From Pachyseris speciosa (lineage: Eukaryota > Cnidaria > Anthozoa > Scleractinia > Pachyseridae), in NCBI GenBank assembly GCA_016490735.1, contig JAEMWC010000035.1, positions 1,649,501 through 1,713,500 on the forward strand: a stretch of DNA of 64,000 nt. Direction: 5' to 3'. Shown here in pieces: positions 33,409-46,129 of this stretch (position 1 is its first letter; each line of letters starts with the position of its first letter). Under the pieces are notes generated by a model. The model was not told the origin of the DNA. It worked only from the letters and a program-made list of their open reading frames with translations, and searched no databases. The position numbers and the translations under genes were made by a program.

Positions 33409-35825
33409 TCAATCATCTTCACATTCAACATCAGAGTCATCTGCGGTGAAAACCTCTGTAGCTTCCTCAGGCTGGTTTGTACACTCTTGTAACTGACACA
33501 TGTTAGTACAATGCAACCGTTAGCGAGACAGGTACAGCTCGGCAACTGGCAGACTCTCTTACACTGACAGGATAGGAGCTCAAGCACTGCCATGGGTGCT
33601 GGTTCCCCACTCATCCAGTCAATGGTCAGCTTGCCATCATTTAGAAACCATCCTGAACCAATACGCAAGGGGGTTTGGGGTGAGCTTTCAAGACTCCTGC
33701 GCCATATTGCTGACTGGTAGTTTGCTCTCTCGCAATGCTTTCGTAATGTGTCCTGGCATGGCGGAAGCTGGTGCGACTCTAACTCCCTTTTCCTGGCGCA
33801 AAGGAGACCGTAACGCAACACATTAACATCCTTAGTTCCAGGATTTGAAGAGTGCATCAGGCATGTGAACTCTTGAAGACGCACAAATAGCTCATCCGAT
33901 AATTCCTATTCCGCGCCAAGCTGCTGGAATAACTCTTGGTGTGCAGGACGTCGCTTTACTAACTTTAATGCCGTCAGTTTTCCTTGTCCAGGAAATGCGC
34001 TGACATTATCACACCAAGTGAAAGCATGCAGACCAGGAAGACATTTGCAAATCCTAGAACCATGATGTTCGAAGACATTTGTAATGCTGAAAAACCTTGT
34101 GCGAGTCTGTGTACCGCATTTTAAATACATAGTAGCTGGAACAAAGTCCTTAAATGCCAGACAAAGTACAAATACATCGGTATCTTCAGATGATTTAATG
34201 ACATGCTCGGAACCATTCCTTGCTGCATGAGATGCGTGAAGAACAAGTCTGGTGTCTGTTTCCTCTTGAGTTGATGTCAGATCTTCTCTTGGTCTGACAT
34301 GATCTGCTGAAATCTCAACACAACTTTCCTCGGTCGTGGTGAAAAGGTGTTTCTCTGTTAGTCTTTGCCTGAACCTCTCTTTCTGCCATTCTTCAGTGAC
34401 AACTCTAACCAACTGCTTCTTGTTCTGAGGGTTCGATAAGAACTTTCTCCGATGTTGTATTCTGTGATCTGGCTGGATATTTCTGTACTCTCTTCCCGAG
34501 TAGCCCCCTCTCCTCTCTCTGTGTGTGTTCTTGATCGACGTTTCTCTATAAACATCAAAGACGACGTCAATTTGCTTACTCATTGCACCTTCTCGCAGGA
34601 TCATAGCCATCAAAGCATCTGCTATTTCAGCAAATAGTTGGCAAATATCCTATGTTATCTTTCTTTACTTCGATCTCATCCCGCACTGGGATATTAAACC
34701 CTGTCCACCCACAAACTTTCTGCTTTTCGGCAGCGTGGAGCCCGAACAAGAATCCGCAAAAGATTCTTCTTCCAAGCATTTCTTTGTATCTCTGTTCTTC
34801 AACATAGGATCTTGGAGGGGGTCCACAGCGCTCTCCTGCATTGTAGATGGGAAGATCGCGTTCGCTTACTACTTCAAGGCTTCTTTGTTTGGACTTTGTT
34901 AATACAGGGGTCACCTGTGCTGGAGGAAGGTCGGGACCAAAATGTCGAGCTCGTATTGCGATGCCATTTACTCTGTGCGACGTCCCCCACCTTAGAGTGT
35001 TTCCTCTAACCTGTCGATTTTGTCCCACGCGAGCGATGTGCTGATGTAAGGCTTGATGTTGTCAGGAAGCGGTACGGCATTTTCCGGGGTCATTGCCATT
35101 TTCTGAAGACACAGCGCTGTGTTCAGTTCTTCGATTTGTGAGTAGGCTACCCCGTGTCCACATCGATTCAAGATCTGAATTAGTTCTACATTATTTGTCA
35201 AGGTCTTGACAGCGTAGGGTAGTAATATGTGTTTTGGAGGCTCCTTTCCTCCGCCAGTCACGCCGAATACCATGTCCTGCCCAAACGAGTTGACAAGGCG
35301 CTGGAATTTTGATGAGCACGGTTCTTCTGGATACTTTGAATTTCCTGTTAACAAGGTAGCTAGAAACACTCTAATTTCATCAGGGAGATTTATTTCCTCT
35401 TCAGTGAGCTGTGATGGCTCAGGAGGCCAGGACATCTCGTTTTCTTTGCAACATATGGCTTTCCGAAGTTCAAGAGCAACTCGTCGGATGTCATCCATTA
35501 ATGATGCTTGACCTTCGCACTGCAGTTGATGTAATCGCGCTACCTCTTTAGCCAACTGAAGCCGTGACAAATTGGCAGGGATAACAAACACTCTGTTGTT
35601 GCCAAGCAGGTCTTCAAGCTGTAATATATTCCCAAACTCTGCCTCAAGTTTCCTGCAAAGATGCGTCTTGAAGAACGTTATTCCTGACGTAAAAGAAAAG
35701 CTTCTCATACGCTTCTGACTCATTGCAAGCATATTCGTCATCCCGAGATGTAAATGATAAAGTCGAGAAGGTGTGTATTTTTGTCTTTGGTCGGGTGTAT
35801 TCTCTGTACCAAGTTCCGTGATATT
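33409..35825 (-). pseudogene. Decayed FEN/PIN-like nuclease-family gene (multicopy cnidarian type)
   Basis: One minus-strand protein of about 790 residues in four frame blocks. 35825-35000 covers ACNESEAYEKLFFYVRN, then RLQLAKEVARLHQ, then LLPYAVKTLTNNVELIQILN. 35000-34630 covers GTSHRVNGIAIRARHFGPDL to DNIGYLPTI. 34613-33906 covers DVVFDVYRETSIKN, then ETDTRLVLHASHAARNG, EDTDVFVLCLAF and LPGLHAFTWCDNVSAFPGQG. The last block is Cys-rich with an acidic tail ending at 33409. The spaced acidic motifs plus a GxG-like segment resemble the FEN1/XPG or PIN nuclease fold; this is my inference. Lesions: frameshifts near 35660, 35000 and 33510, and an in-frame TAG at 33903-33905. No introns are visible, suggesting mobile or retro-copied origin. 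It abuts duplication unit 2. Confidence 0.6.
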
Positions 35826-36097
35826 TAACCAGGGTTAGCACTAACCATGCTTCTAGCAACTGGGCCTAGAGAACTGTATCTTGATCTCTAACTTAGATCT
35901 GGGATGCAAATGTGTGGCTCATGCTCTCTTTTGTAGGCAGAAAAGTAAGAACGGATACATGCTTCTGTTGCTGGTCCAGAAGAAAGCAGTTACAGTTGCT
36001 GCCCGTACTCTTAGTGGATGAAGCAAGTTATTATGGCTAAGACATAAGTAAAAATAGAGAACTTCGTTGTAATGATTAGCATGGAATTTTGAAAGCC

Positions 36098-36393
36098 TTC
36101 CCTGCTAGCAGAGGCCTCTTTTCCTTGTATTCAGCGTGCGGGAGGAAAGAGGCCTCTGCCATGGGTCGAAATGGTCTGTGTTGAGCATGCGCTGCGGTTT
36201 CTTATCAACCGAACCATCATGTGATGCTTTTAGCATATGATCGGTCAGCAAGCAATACAAGGAACATGCATATTAAAACCTCCGTCCACGACCGCGGACG
36301 GCGGCTTAATCAAAGACCATTTCCACCTATGGCAGAGGTCTCTTTTCTCCCACATACTAAATACAAGGAAAAGAGGCCTCTGCTAGCAGGGAA
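36098..36393. mobile_element. 296-bp foldback MITE, unit-2 copy
   Basis: Same insertion as 16324-16619 with the same 9-bp TTGAAAGCC flanks (36089-36097 and 36394-36402). Confidence 0.85.
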
Positions 36394-36969
36394 TTGAAAG
36401 CCACAATTCAATAAAATTTCGGGGCGATGCATCTCTGACTCTAGAGTTCTCCAAGCGTCTTTCTTGTCACTTCCAGTGGCTGGCCATTCAACTGAAGGAT
36501 GGTAACGCGGGCTTATGGAAAGTGATTTGTATTTTGGAAGCCTTTTAGAGGCCAGGCATCTTCTTTTGGCTCTTCAAGGCCAAATCAGAGTACTATGAAT
36601 TGACCTTATGCCTTCCTCACACATAATATACGAAGAACATCAACATCCAATAAGTACATTTCCATGCCAAGTGTCATCGTACACTCGCTTGTGAGAAAAC
36701 TAAAATGGCCAGCAGCCACATGGTTTCGCGTAATATTTAACAAATATCCTGAAACTCAGGCTATGTTCCGCAAGATTGAGCAAGATAATTGTTTTATTAC
36801 ACTGATTAATAACAAAGTACAATTTTCTGCGTTTCTTGCAAAAAAGCTGAAAGCCCGACAGTTTTCTCCGCGACATACAACGTTACGTATATCGCAGGAT
36901 ATCTGTTGAGTACGCACGACTATTATTGGGCGCGCTATGACGATATTTGGACATCGTCACAATGTGTTT

Positions 36970-37200
36970 AATAATAATAATAATAATAATAATAATTAAA
37001 GTTCTTAAAAACGCATTCTACGTATTAATGTCTTGATGCTTTTTACAACTAAAAGAAAGAGCTCTCACGAAACAGGTACGTTTTCAAAGCCCCGTTAAAA
37101 CTATCAACAGAGTTACTGTGTCTAATTGCAAGCGGTAGCTGATTCCATAACTTCGAGGCAATTGCCGCAAAAGATTTATCTCCGTAAGTAACTGTAGTAT
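36970..37200 (-). mobile_element. LINE 3' tail, unit-2 copy
   Basis: The minus strand reads GDKSFAAIASKLWNQLPLAI, RHSNSVDSFNGALKTYLFR, ESSFF and a stop at 37049-37051, then UTR and an AAT run (36970-36996). It keeps the Trp that is a stop codon in unit 1. Confidence 0.75.
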
Positions 37201-37472
37201 AATAGTAATCTTTAGATCGGACTACGTGTACGCGATTGACTGCGAGTACGACTAGTCAATTGCTAGTCGCCGTAGTCGCAAGCTTCTATTATCATGTATG
37301 ACCAGATGACACCAACTCTCGTTCCTAGAGCCTCATTCTATTCTGTTCAAGAACACTGAGGGGCAAGGCTTCTGGGAACGCAGATGTTTTGAAATTTGAA
37401 AGTCGTACTCGTACTCATTCACGGGTATATCAGGAACCAATAAGATGACCAGTTCCCAGTCGGCCGGCTTGT

Positions 37473-37570
37473 TAGCTCAGTTGGTAGAGCACTGCACCGG
37501 TATCGCAGAGGTCGTGGGTTCGAATCCCGTACAAGCCTGAATTTCAGTTTTTCAGGCTTTATTTTCACTG
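37473..37570 (+). repeat. tRNA-derived SINE, unit-2 copy
   Basis: A box TTAGCTCAGTTGGTAGAGC, B box GGGTTCGAATCCCG, then AAGCCTGAA and TTCAGGCTT hairpin. Confidence 0.8.
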
Positions 37571-39109
37571 ATGCTTAAGTAGTGTTCATAACTGCGATGA
37601 TCGTCCACATATTCATTCCTTAATCCGCAGTTAAAATAGATGAAACTCGTGTATTTATTATCGCATTGACAGATTTCTTAACTGGGGCGATCATGGGGAG
37701 ACGCATTACCAGAAATCCGCGTCACGTTTAACAGGAGATAATTTATTCATGCGTCACGCGGCCCTTAAAATGTCCGCCGGAGTTACTACAGAATGTATCA
37801 ATTTCAACAGATATCTTCAGATAAATTTACCGGTGGCAATGCTGCTTATTTCCGCACGTCGCATACAAATAATATACCTTTAATGGAGTGTTCTGTGTTG
37901 ATTTTTTAGACTGAAAACGTTAAAAAACGTCGGACAGTTTTCAATTGAAAAACTTCGGTTACTGACCCCCATACTAGAGTCACCATTTTAATCAGATTTT
38001 AGTATAATTACTCACCTTTAATTAAAATTTTGCAATGCACTTCCTCGTTCTGACAACCTTTCGCACGTCCGAGCAATATTACTAGGAAATGAGCTTTCCA
38101 CCGCTTTTAAACTGATTCTGTGAAGAATAAGTCCAGACAAAATCACAACGAAAAAGTACAAAATTCGCAGCCAGTCGATGTTAGGCTTCAGTGAGCAAAG
38201 CACTCCCATGAGACTGGTCGAAGGCCAGAAATAAAGTTAGACTTTCTGCTCTTTCTCAATACTCGCTAGCCATTATTGACATTATTCAGTTTGACTTAGA
38301 AACCAAGCCTTTTTTGCATAAGTCCGCTGGTGTAAAGAATTGCTTTAATTTAGTCGCTCTCGACGCCTTCGCTCAAAAGCCACCATCTTGGAAACTCGCG
38401 TGTCTAGCGTGCAATGGCGCAGGAGCAAAATGTCGCCGATTTCTGGTAATGTGAAAAGCGGCAACATCAAACGTATCTGCTTCCTTCCTTCAATGAGTAA
38501 TCAGTTGATTATTCGTTGATTATTATCGATTACTCATTGATGTCATTGATCATGAAATGGGGTGCAGTCCCAAAGTTCCCACATGCTGATTTCAAGACCT
38601 TCGCTAGTTGGAGATTATCGAGTTTTCTCTCACAAGACTCTCATAACTTCTCTCTGTCACCTCTCACAAGAAGAAAGAACCCAGTATCTTTCATTCAGAT
38701 TAAACCTTTATTTCCCCTAAATACTTTTAGGTTACACATGCAATTCCATTTAAACAATCGTTAATCCCAGCCTAATATTCTATGATCAAGGGACATATGA
38801 TAGTCTGCACTTGTGCATCTGACGTTTCGCCCTTTTTGAGGATCACTTTTTTCCTGCAAAGAAAGAACATCCACAACTTGATGAGAAATGAGTAAAAAGA
38901 GCTTCAATCCTTAAATCAAGATTTCCGCAGAATGTGAAATTCCGTTATTTCATTTCTTGGGCGTCGTGATAATTCTAACATTTAATATGATGTCGTTTTA
39001 ACCACTGAACAATAAAAAACAAGCTTTTTACCGCATGAATTGCTTGCACCATCAACATATATACAAGTCGAGTTCATAAGACTTTGACCCTTGGTTCGTT
39101 TAAGCCCTG

Positions 39110-39115
39110 TTTATT
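39110..39115 (-). terminator. Candidate polyadenylation signal of gene 2
   Basis: AATAAA on the minus strand, 106 nt after the stop, as in gene 1. Confidence 0.5.
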
Positions 39116-39220
39116 TTAAATCGTGAATTCTATAATGATAGCTTGAATAACCAAAGAACGATTACTTTGTAATTCTTTGGTAGAGTACAATATTATTTCA
39201 GTGTATCTTAATAATTATCT

Positions 39221-39551
39221 TTATATGTCACCTTCGAATCTGAAAGAAATTTGAATTGGACGCGGTGTATCGTTTGCACAGAATAAAAAGTCTTCATTAC
39301 CCGGCATACTATTGTAGCAGCAGTATTGCATTCCTCCACACAAACCATAGGCTTTTTTTTGCCCGGGATCACAAACGTACTTGCAGTCTCCAGAAACGCC
39401 ATGGTAGATGTAACAACCTTTAGGAGGTTCTACGGCTAAGTAGAACAACATTTTATTCGATACATATAAGCCGGGAAAGCAATCAACATTACGATATTTT
39501 ATCATTTTACACCTTAAAAACTGCAACCCTGACATTCAAAAGCTCACTTAA

Positions 39552-39590
<39 letters not shown>

Positions 39591-42500
39591 AAAATAGCCA
39601 GACAGAGTTTCTAAAATCATATAACTGATTGTAAAATTGGTATGCGGTTTACCAACTTGAACTCGAGGGCTTCAAATTAGTGTTAATTATCCGAAGAATA
39701 CAAAGAATCTCCATATGATTACTCGAGTGCTTAAGAAAATGATAAATCACCATTGAAGGAATTTTGAAGCCTTAGCAACGGTGTTGTCTCATATCGATTC
39801 AGAACTTCAGAATAACAGTTACGAAAAATTAAACACCTTAATAAAGAGAATTGTGGAGCGTAACTTTGGTCAGTATAACTGAGAAACATACTATTGCACC
39901 TTCCATCTAAGTTATTGTACCGATGCTTCCTCACCTGGCTGATAGAAACAGTAAGCGGTGTTTTTGATGGTGTCGTCCCAACAACAAGAATCTGCCAAAC
40001 ATTCGTCTTTTGTTGTCCCTACCTTACCACAGTCCTTGCGCTGCGAAGGACCAACAGGACACATTGCGTATGGTGGAACTGTAAAACAAACAGTGTGCGA
40101 CGTGGTGAGAAATCACATCTCGTCAAAAAAGGTTTGGGAGTTTGTTGGTTTGCCTCCCTTTTTTTCGTTTCCTTTCGCAATAAAGCAAAATTAGGGAAAT
40201 TAAACCAGCAACACGTAATGTCCAGTACTTAGCAATGGAGCCATTTCGTTGATCACGTGGGTTATGTGCTTTTGATTCCCTCGATTTCAAAGCCCTTACT
40301 GTCTTAAGCACATCTCTCAGTCCCTGGGTGTGAAAACCAACTCACCCTCATATCCTGGGAAAACCACGTTACGCTAGCTATTCCGGTCATGATTCGTTTG
40401 GCTTAACCAGAGACACCAAATGTTCAAGGCAGATTCTAGCTTCTTACCGCAATTGTTTTCTTTACAGAGGATAATGTTTTGAGGTTAATTTTTGCAGGGG
40501 TTGGTAAATGTAGAAATACGAAACAGAAGATATTAACTGAAATGTGTGAATAATCAGAGGCATGCACACCTTTCCAGTGAATAAATTGACTATGTTTATT
40601 GTAAGAGATTTATTTAAGAAATAAATAGTTTTATGCACCAGTTATCAATGGAACTTGTTCTGTCTTACGGTCATGTGATCGTAATCTGATTCTCTCTACT
40701 TTTCATGAACCGACTACTGTAGATAAGAAGCGGTGATGAGATGTAGCCTCTTTGATCGGACTCAGCACTCAAGGATAGTCAAGGTTCTTTCCCTCCCTCC
40801 TTCCCTGCAACCTCTTCCAGATTACTACATTATTTTTTTTTCCGTGTTAGGGCATCCCCTCACCTTTTCTGGGAATAGTTTCATTGATAGTTAGCTTTAC
40901 CCGATTAAGAAATTTGTTTGTTTTGACTAAACGGCCACTTGCGTGGCCAAAGTATGCCAGAATGTGTGATGTTATTTCTCTTCCCAGCATACTGAGCTCA
41001 ACCAAGGCAATGCAAGTGAGATATAGCAGTGTGGATGATGTAATAGGGCATAAATGATTTTAATAATTTATTTTCTCACCAAATATATACTATAACAGTG
41101 TCATCGTTTCGCGCCCTATGAAACATTTAGTGCTTATTGAACAGTTTTCAATTGAGTGTCGTGAAAGCAAAACCAAAGAAATTACTCCAGCAAATCACAA
41201 TAGAGGCACACGCCGCTATGAACCAATCAGAATTCAAATCAATTTACTCTTAGCATGCACAATGCCAGGGAAAATGCGCGCGTGCAAATTGCGATTAGTA
41301 TTGGTTTTTGTTTCTCATTACTTGAGAAAGTCTAGTGGAGTGGGTTTTGCTGGATAATCAAAAAGTAAACCCAATTCACTTTCGATGCTCAGATGAAAAC
41401 CGCTCTATTGATAACCTCCATAATCTCTCTATTGCTCTCCACTAATTGAAAACTTACCGGCGAAGTCCTTCAGATAGCACCACGGTTCACCTTGTGGAGC
41501 GTTTGCCTGCCAACAGCATCCTCTTGCCTCACACTGTTCTTGATTGATTCCCAGCCATCCGCAGTCAGTTTTTGCCTTCATGGGGTCAACGATACAGGTG
41601 GGCGCTTAAAACAAACAATACATGGCAACGATTACGAAAACACTGATGAAGCATTGCCGATATTGATAATAATTTATAATCAGCGCCTTGGAAAGCATCG
41701 TATGTCTGTGCCACTGAGATTTAATGTGCTTCTGAGTAGTTCTCACTTTTGAGTGAATAAGAGAGCTCCTAGTGCGCGATCACGGGAGTATAAGCTACTG
41801 AGCACTACTTTCACTTAATTGGAATGGTTTTTCAAGCAGATTTTTCAAGTGCGCCGTTTATTATGTTGCACAAGATAGGTGTCGTTTTGTGCCCATGGGC
41901 CATTGAACGCTATTAAATTACCTCCCTATTTGTGCAAAATATGATAGGTTAAAGTGGACGTGAGAACTGTGATTAAAAAAAAACTGAAAACTGAGAAAAT
42001 AGAAGAGAAAAAGACTAGGCTGTCTGTTGTATGCGGTGTACCTCACAGAAACATTTAGAAACTTCCCTTTTATTAAGGGTACTGAAGGCTGTCAAGGACC
42101 ATGTAGTCAAATGTATGGGTAAACTGCTAACGAAAGCAGTATTCTCATTTAGGTATCTGTAATCGGTCGATGGCTGCTCATAACACTTACCAAGCCTTTA
42201 ACATTGCCTAGTTTCATACCGTGAGTTACTGGGTCGAGTGCGGACTTTCGCGGACAAATTAAAAAAAACAAACACGGCGTCCGCTGTTGCGAAGGAAAAG
42301 GCGTCCTTATCACGAGCTTATTGTTTCAAAAAAAAGGAGGCACAGTGCCACTTCGTGGCCGAAGCCATGTTTTTTTTGTAATTTGTCCGCGAAAGTCCGC
42401 ACTCGACCCAGTACCTCGATGTATGAAACTAGACAATGTTTGCACGTACTTCTAATGTCTAAACGCGCAGCGCATGCGTGCATTTACATACTACACAGAT

Positions 42501-43427
42501 ATAATTTTCTTAGAATCCCACAAAGTGCACTCTAATGCAGAAGAGAAAAATTCTTACGCGGTGAATCCTTTCCTTCGTGGCACCAAGGCGAGCCCTTTGG
42601 GACACTGCTATTCCAACAGCAGCTTCTCGCTTCGCAAGTCTTTTGATCTATTCCCATCCATCCACAGTCAACCAAGTACGCCTGTTCAACAGCACACCGA
42701 TCTGGCAAGCACATGAAGTGAAATGAAGAAATATCAGTATTTACTAGCTACGAAAAGATTTCAAAACATTTGATTAAACTCAGTTTTGAGGAGCCTTTCA
42801 AGGACCATATAAAAACAAATGAGGCTCTGGCTGTGTACTTCCATCAGGTTTTTAACTTTAAGGCACAGAGTTGATACGCCAAGACATCTAGCCTAATTGA
42901 TTGCTACGTTTTATTTCCGAAGTCCACCAATGTGTAAAAGCAAGGCTAAAGAATTAGCGTACTGGGAAATTGCAGAATTAACATTGAGATTTATGATTCT
43001 ATTTTAATACTTTTCCATTGATTAGTTTGTGTTCCTTTCAGATGGTGGGCTCTCTAGGGTAAGTGCTTTCAAAAGGCAACCAACTGAAATAAGTTGTAAA
43101 GACTGCGACCACCTGCCACGTACAAACATTTACTAATTATTCTTTTCCATGATGAATAGATTCGATTCTGTTTCATGGTTTAAAAAAATGATCTCTGAAA
43201 TTTGTACCTTTTTTATCCTTTGTTTATTATTTTAGAATAAGCGTTAACTAGAGCTTGTGCGAAGGCGTTTTCTTTGCTCTGTGAGTAACAGCTAAAAAGG
43301 TAACAAGCCTAAAGACAGACATTTTGAAAGGTTTTAAGTTAATAATACCTTCATCATTTTGAGTTGGTTTCCCCATCACAACAACTGCTCCAAACAGCAA
43401 CAATACAAATGCGAGTTTCATAGTCAT
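39221..43427 (-). CDS. Secreted mosaic protein: signal peptide, three trefoil domains, beta-defensin-like domain (gene 2)
   Basis: Exons on the minus strand: 43427-43349, 42701-42558, 41604-41458, 40078-39935, 39435-39221. Borders are GT/AG, introns phase 1, and 242 codons are open. The layout is that of gene 1: signal peptide (LAFVLLLFGAVVVMG), trefoil domains at about residues 27-75, 76-124 and 125-172, then C-x9-C-x3-C-x10-C-x5-CC. Trefoil 1 has the normal C-x9-C opening spacing, whereas gene 1 has lost two residues there. Trefoils 1 and 2 carry several amino-acid changes from gene 1, while trefoil 3 and the terminal domain are almost unchanged. Keeping every cysteine and splice site in both copies argues that both are, or were until recently, functional. 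Role inferred as mucus or epithelial defence; no direct evidence of activity. Confidence 0.85.
39546..39595. repeat. (AAAT)n microsatellite in intron 4 of gene 2
   Basis: About twelve AAAT units; only two or three in gene 1 at about 19798. Confidence 0.85.
42205..42434. mobile_element. 230-bp foldback MITE private to gene 2 intron 2
   Basis: Inverted arms of about 65 bp start TGCCTAGTTTCATAC and include CGAGTGCGGACTTTCGCGG. Unit 1 at 22404 reads straight through (TTTTAACATGTTTGCACG), so it inserted after the duplication. Confidence 0.85.
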
Positions 43428-43629
43428 CTTGTTGAACTGTTGAAGGAAGAAGAGACAGAGGCGTAAGTTGATAAATAAATTAGTCCAGCATCAAAACCCA
43501 TCTTCCACAATGCAAATAAAAAATTGAAGAGGTTGAGCCTTGTGATTTTGGGCGACGAAGCAGTCGTCTCACAACGTGTTCCACCGCCGGCGAAAAGGAC
43601 AGTAGAAATACGAATAGAACAATTCCTGT

Positions 43630-44280
43630 CCTAGTTCTAGGCTCTAGTTTAAGGTAGGCTGAGGTTTTCTGAAAACTGTACGTATAGGAGTAGCGGGGTG
43701 AATTTGTCTTTTTGGAGTTATCATTTCAATGAAAGCAAGTGAGATCTACTTATGCAAACACGATGTGGAACTTCCAAAAATTGAAAATTTTCTCATCTTG
43801 ATTTTGTCGACTTTTGTCAGACGTGAGCTCGATTTTTCGTCTTGACCCATTTCTCTAACATTGGAAAAACAGGGAGAAGACCTTACCTTGCAACTATGAG
43901 CCACTATGAGCCACCTCACGTAAAGCTCTCTGCTCGTCTTAGTCAATCTCTGCTTGTCTCGATACGAGATTTTAAATAAAATTGTTTCCTGAATAAAGAT
44001 CACACTAAGATTTCACCAGATGTACGAGAAGCAAAACTTTTTCCCTGCAGTTCTGACCAGCGATTAACATTTTGTTTGATCGTATGCCGCAGTGAGATTT
44101 GCTCGATTGTAATATTGACATCAACAGGTGTCATAGGCGGTGATAAAAGATGTCGTCAGGCTTCTCTTGGGTTACAGTTAACATTCAACACGATGTAATG
44201 ATGAGAAAAGGAAAGACGAGAGCAATATAAAACGCTACATACCTCAGTGAAAAGGCCTCCTTACTCTTGAAAACGCCCTC
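43630..44280. other. Unassigned upstream region of gene 2
   Basis: No gene. The minus-strand frame 43746-44003 has no recognised domain. Confidence 0.3.
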
Positions 44281-44284
44281 TATC

Positions 44285-45720
44285 GAAACTTGGTCAAATG
44301 AGCAACGCTGCTTTTGCGACTAACACTTTTAATTTCGATACTGACAACTCAGTCCTTTACTATGAAGAGCCAATCATCGAAGCGGAAAAGCAATTTGTCT
44401 TAAAATATGTCCATAAAACCTAATGCCGACATCAATCAATGGCATCGCCACGTCAGTTGTGTGCGTTTTTGACCCCATAATATTATTTTTTTATCTACAG
44501 CTCGAACAGAGCGGTAAGAAAATCAAAACGTTGCGAGGTTTATGAAAATTAATGAGACACGTCAACCAGTTCTGGAAGATGAGCCGATTAACAGCAACCC
44601 CAATATATAACTTGTAACAAAAGCAACAATATGATATTTCAGAGAGGAATGGATTTTTTTCGACAAACTTGACTATCTAGGGCGTAACAAATCATATAAA
44701 CATATCCACATTTTTCTGTTTTCAAAATGGACCCACCCAAGGCCGCCATTAATGCGAGAGACAAGTCTCATTTCTATGCTAATATTAAATCAACAGTTTG
44801 AGGATCGGCGATAAAGAATAAAATATTACACATAGTCCTATGGGATGGATAAAACATTGGTGTGAAGACTGATCTTGTGGTATTGTTTTGTGTTTTATTA
44901 CACCAAAAGAACAAGAAAACATTATTTCTCTCCTAAGTCAACCAAGCCTAATCATTACTTTACTTTTACCAATATATACTATAATGATATTTATATGATT
45001 CAGCTGGGCATAATAAACACAGAAGATCGCAACTTCAACTCAAAATATTGATGGTAATGATAGAATTTATTCACGTGAAATAAAGCATGTTAGATTAAAA
45101 TGCAGATACCTCAATGAAATGGCCTTCTCACTGTTCTGTAATATTGCCCTTTATCGAATCTTGTTCGAATGAAAACCTTTGATTTTGCTATTTAAACTTT
45201 GAATTTCCACCTACTAATGAACCAATCAGCCAGGCCGAAAAGCAATTTTCCATCTTTTATGTGGAGGGCATTTAGTAAGGTTACATTCTAACTTTCTATG
45301 GCATCACCACGTATAATGGATGCCTTTTAGTCCGCTAACAAAATTATTTTGATCTACAGCTCGCAAAGAGCTGTGGTGAGAAATTAAAAATAAATAACTT
45401 GCCGAAGATAAATTAATAAGACACATCAACTTTTTTGAAAAATGATAATTAACCGCAACCTCAAAATATAACTTGTAACTAAAGCAATAATTTGATATTT
45501 CAAAGAAATTTAATTTTTTTTTTCAATAAACTTGACTATTTGGGGAGTAACAAATGTTACAAACATGTTCACATTTTTCTGTCTTTAAAATGGGCACACA
45601 CGACGCCCAATTGATTAGAACATTAGAAAAGTCTCTTTTCTATGCTAATTGTCTCAACAAGTTATGGACGGGCGATCAATATCAAAATTGTGCTATAAAC
45701 AGGATAGCATAAAAATAAGA
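44285..45720. repeat. Two tandem copies of the gene-upstream module
   Basis: Units at about 44285-44800 and 45130-45720 share GCCGAAAAGCAATTT, a run of A/T, AACTTGACTAT and ATGCTAAT phrases with 24340-26110. The spacer 44940-45130 matches 23440-23630. Confidence 0.6.
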
Positions 45721-46129
45721 GTGAAAAGTGGCTGTTGGGTTTTTTGTTTTTAAAATTGTAAATCTACTGTAAACGTGAAATTTCTCAAGGAAAGACTACG
45801 AAGGATTATTTAAGAATTAGATAGAACTGATTACATTTAATTAACACACAAGTTCAGAAAGGTGCTGTTATATCTGTGAACACTGTGGTCTGATTTGAAA
45901 ATAAATTGTATAACTGTCCCCTCTGCGGTTCTAGCCTAAAACTAGCATTATCTACAAGAGTTAGATTTCAAAGCTCGAAATGAGGTAGTACGTTTTGGGG
46001 TATTTAGAAGATTTTAGACGTAGTTAATATTAAAAAAAAAGAAAGAAAGAAAGAAACTGTAGCAAAGAACAAAAATATTCTGAGGAAACAATAGTTATTC
46101 GCCTGGATGAAAAAAAGCCTAATTTATAT

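Larger units (their letters stand above)
35820..43625. repeat. Segmental duplication unit 2 (partner about 16046-23630)
   Basis: Colinear with unit 1 in the same orientation. Private differences: MITE at 42205-42434, an extra 330 bp at about 43010-43340, an expanded (AAAT)n run at 39546-39595, a small deletion near 36750. Confidence 0.9.
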
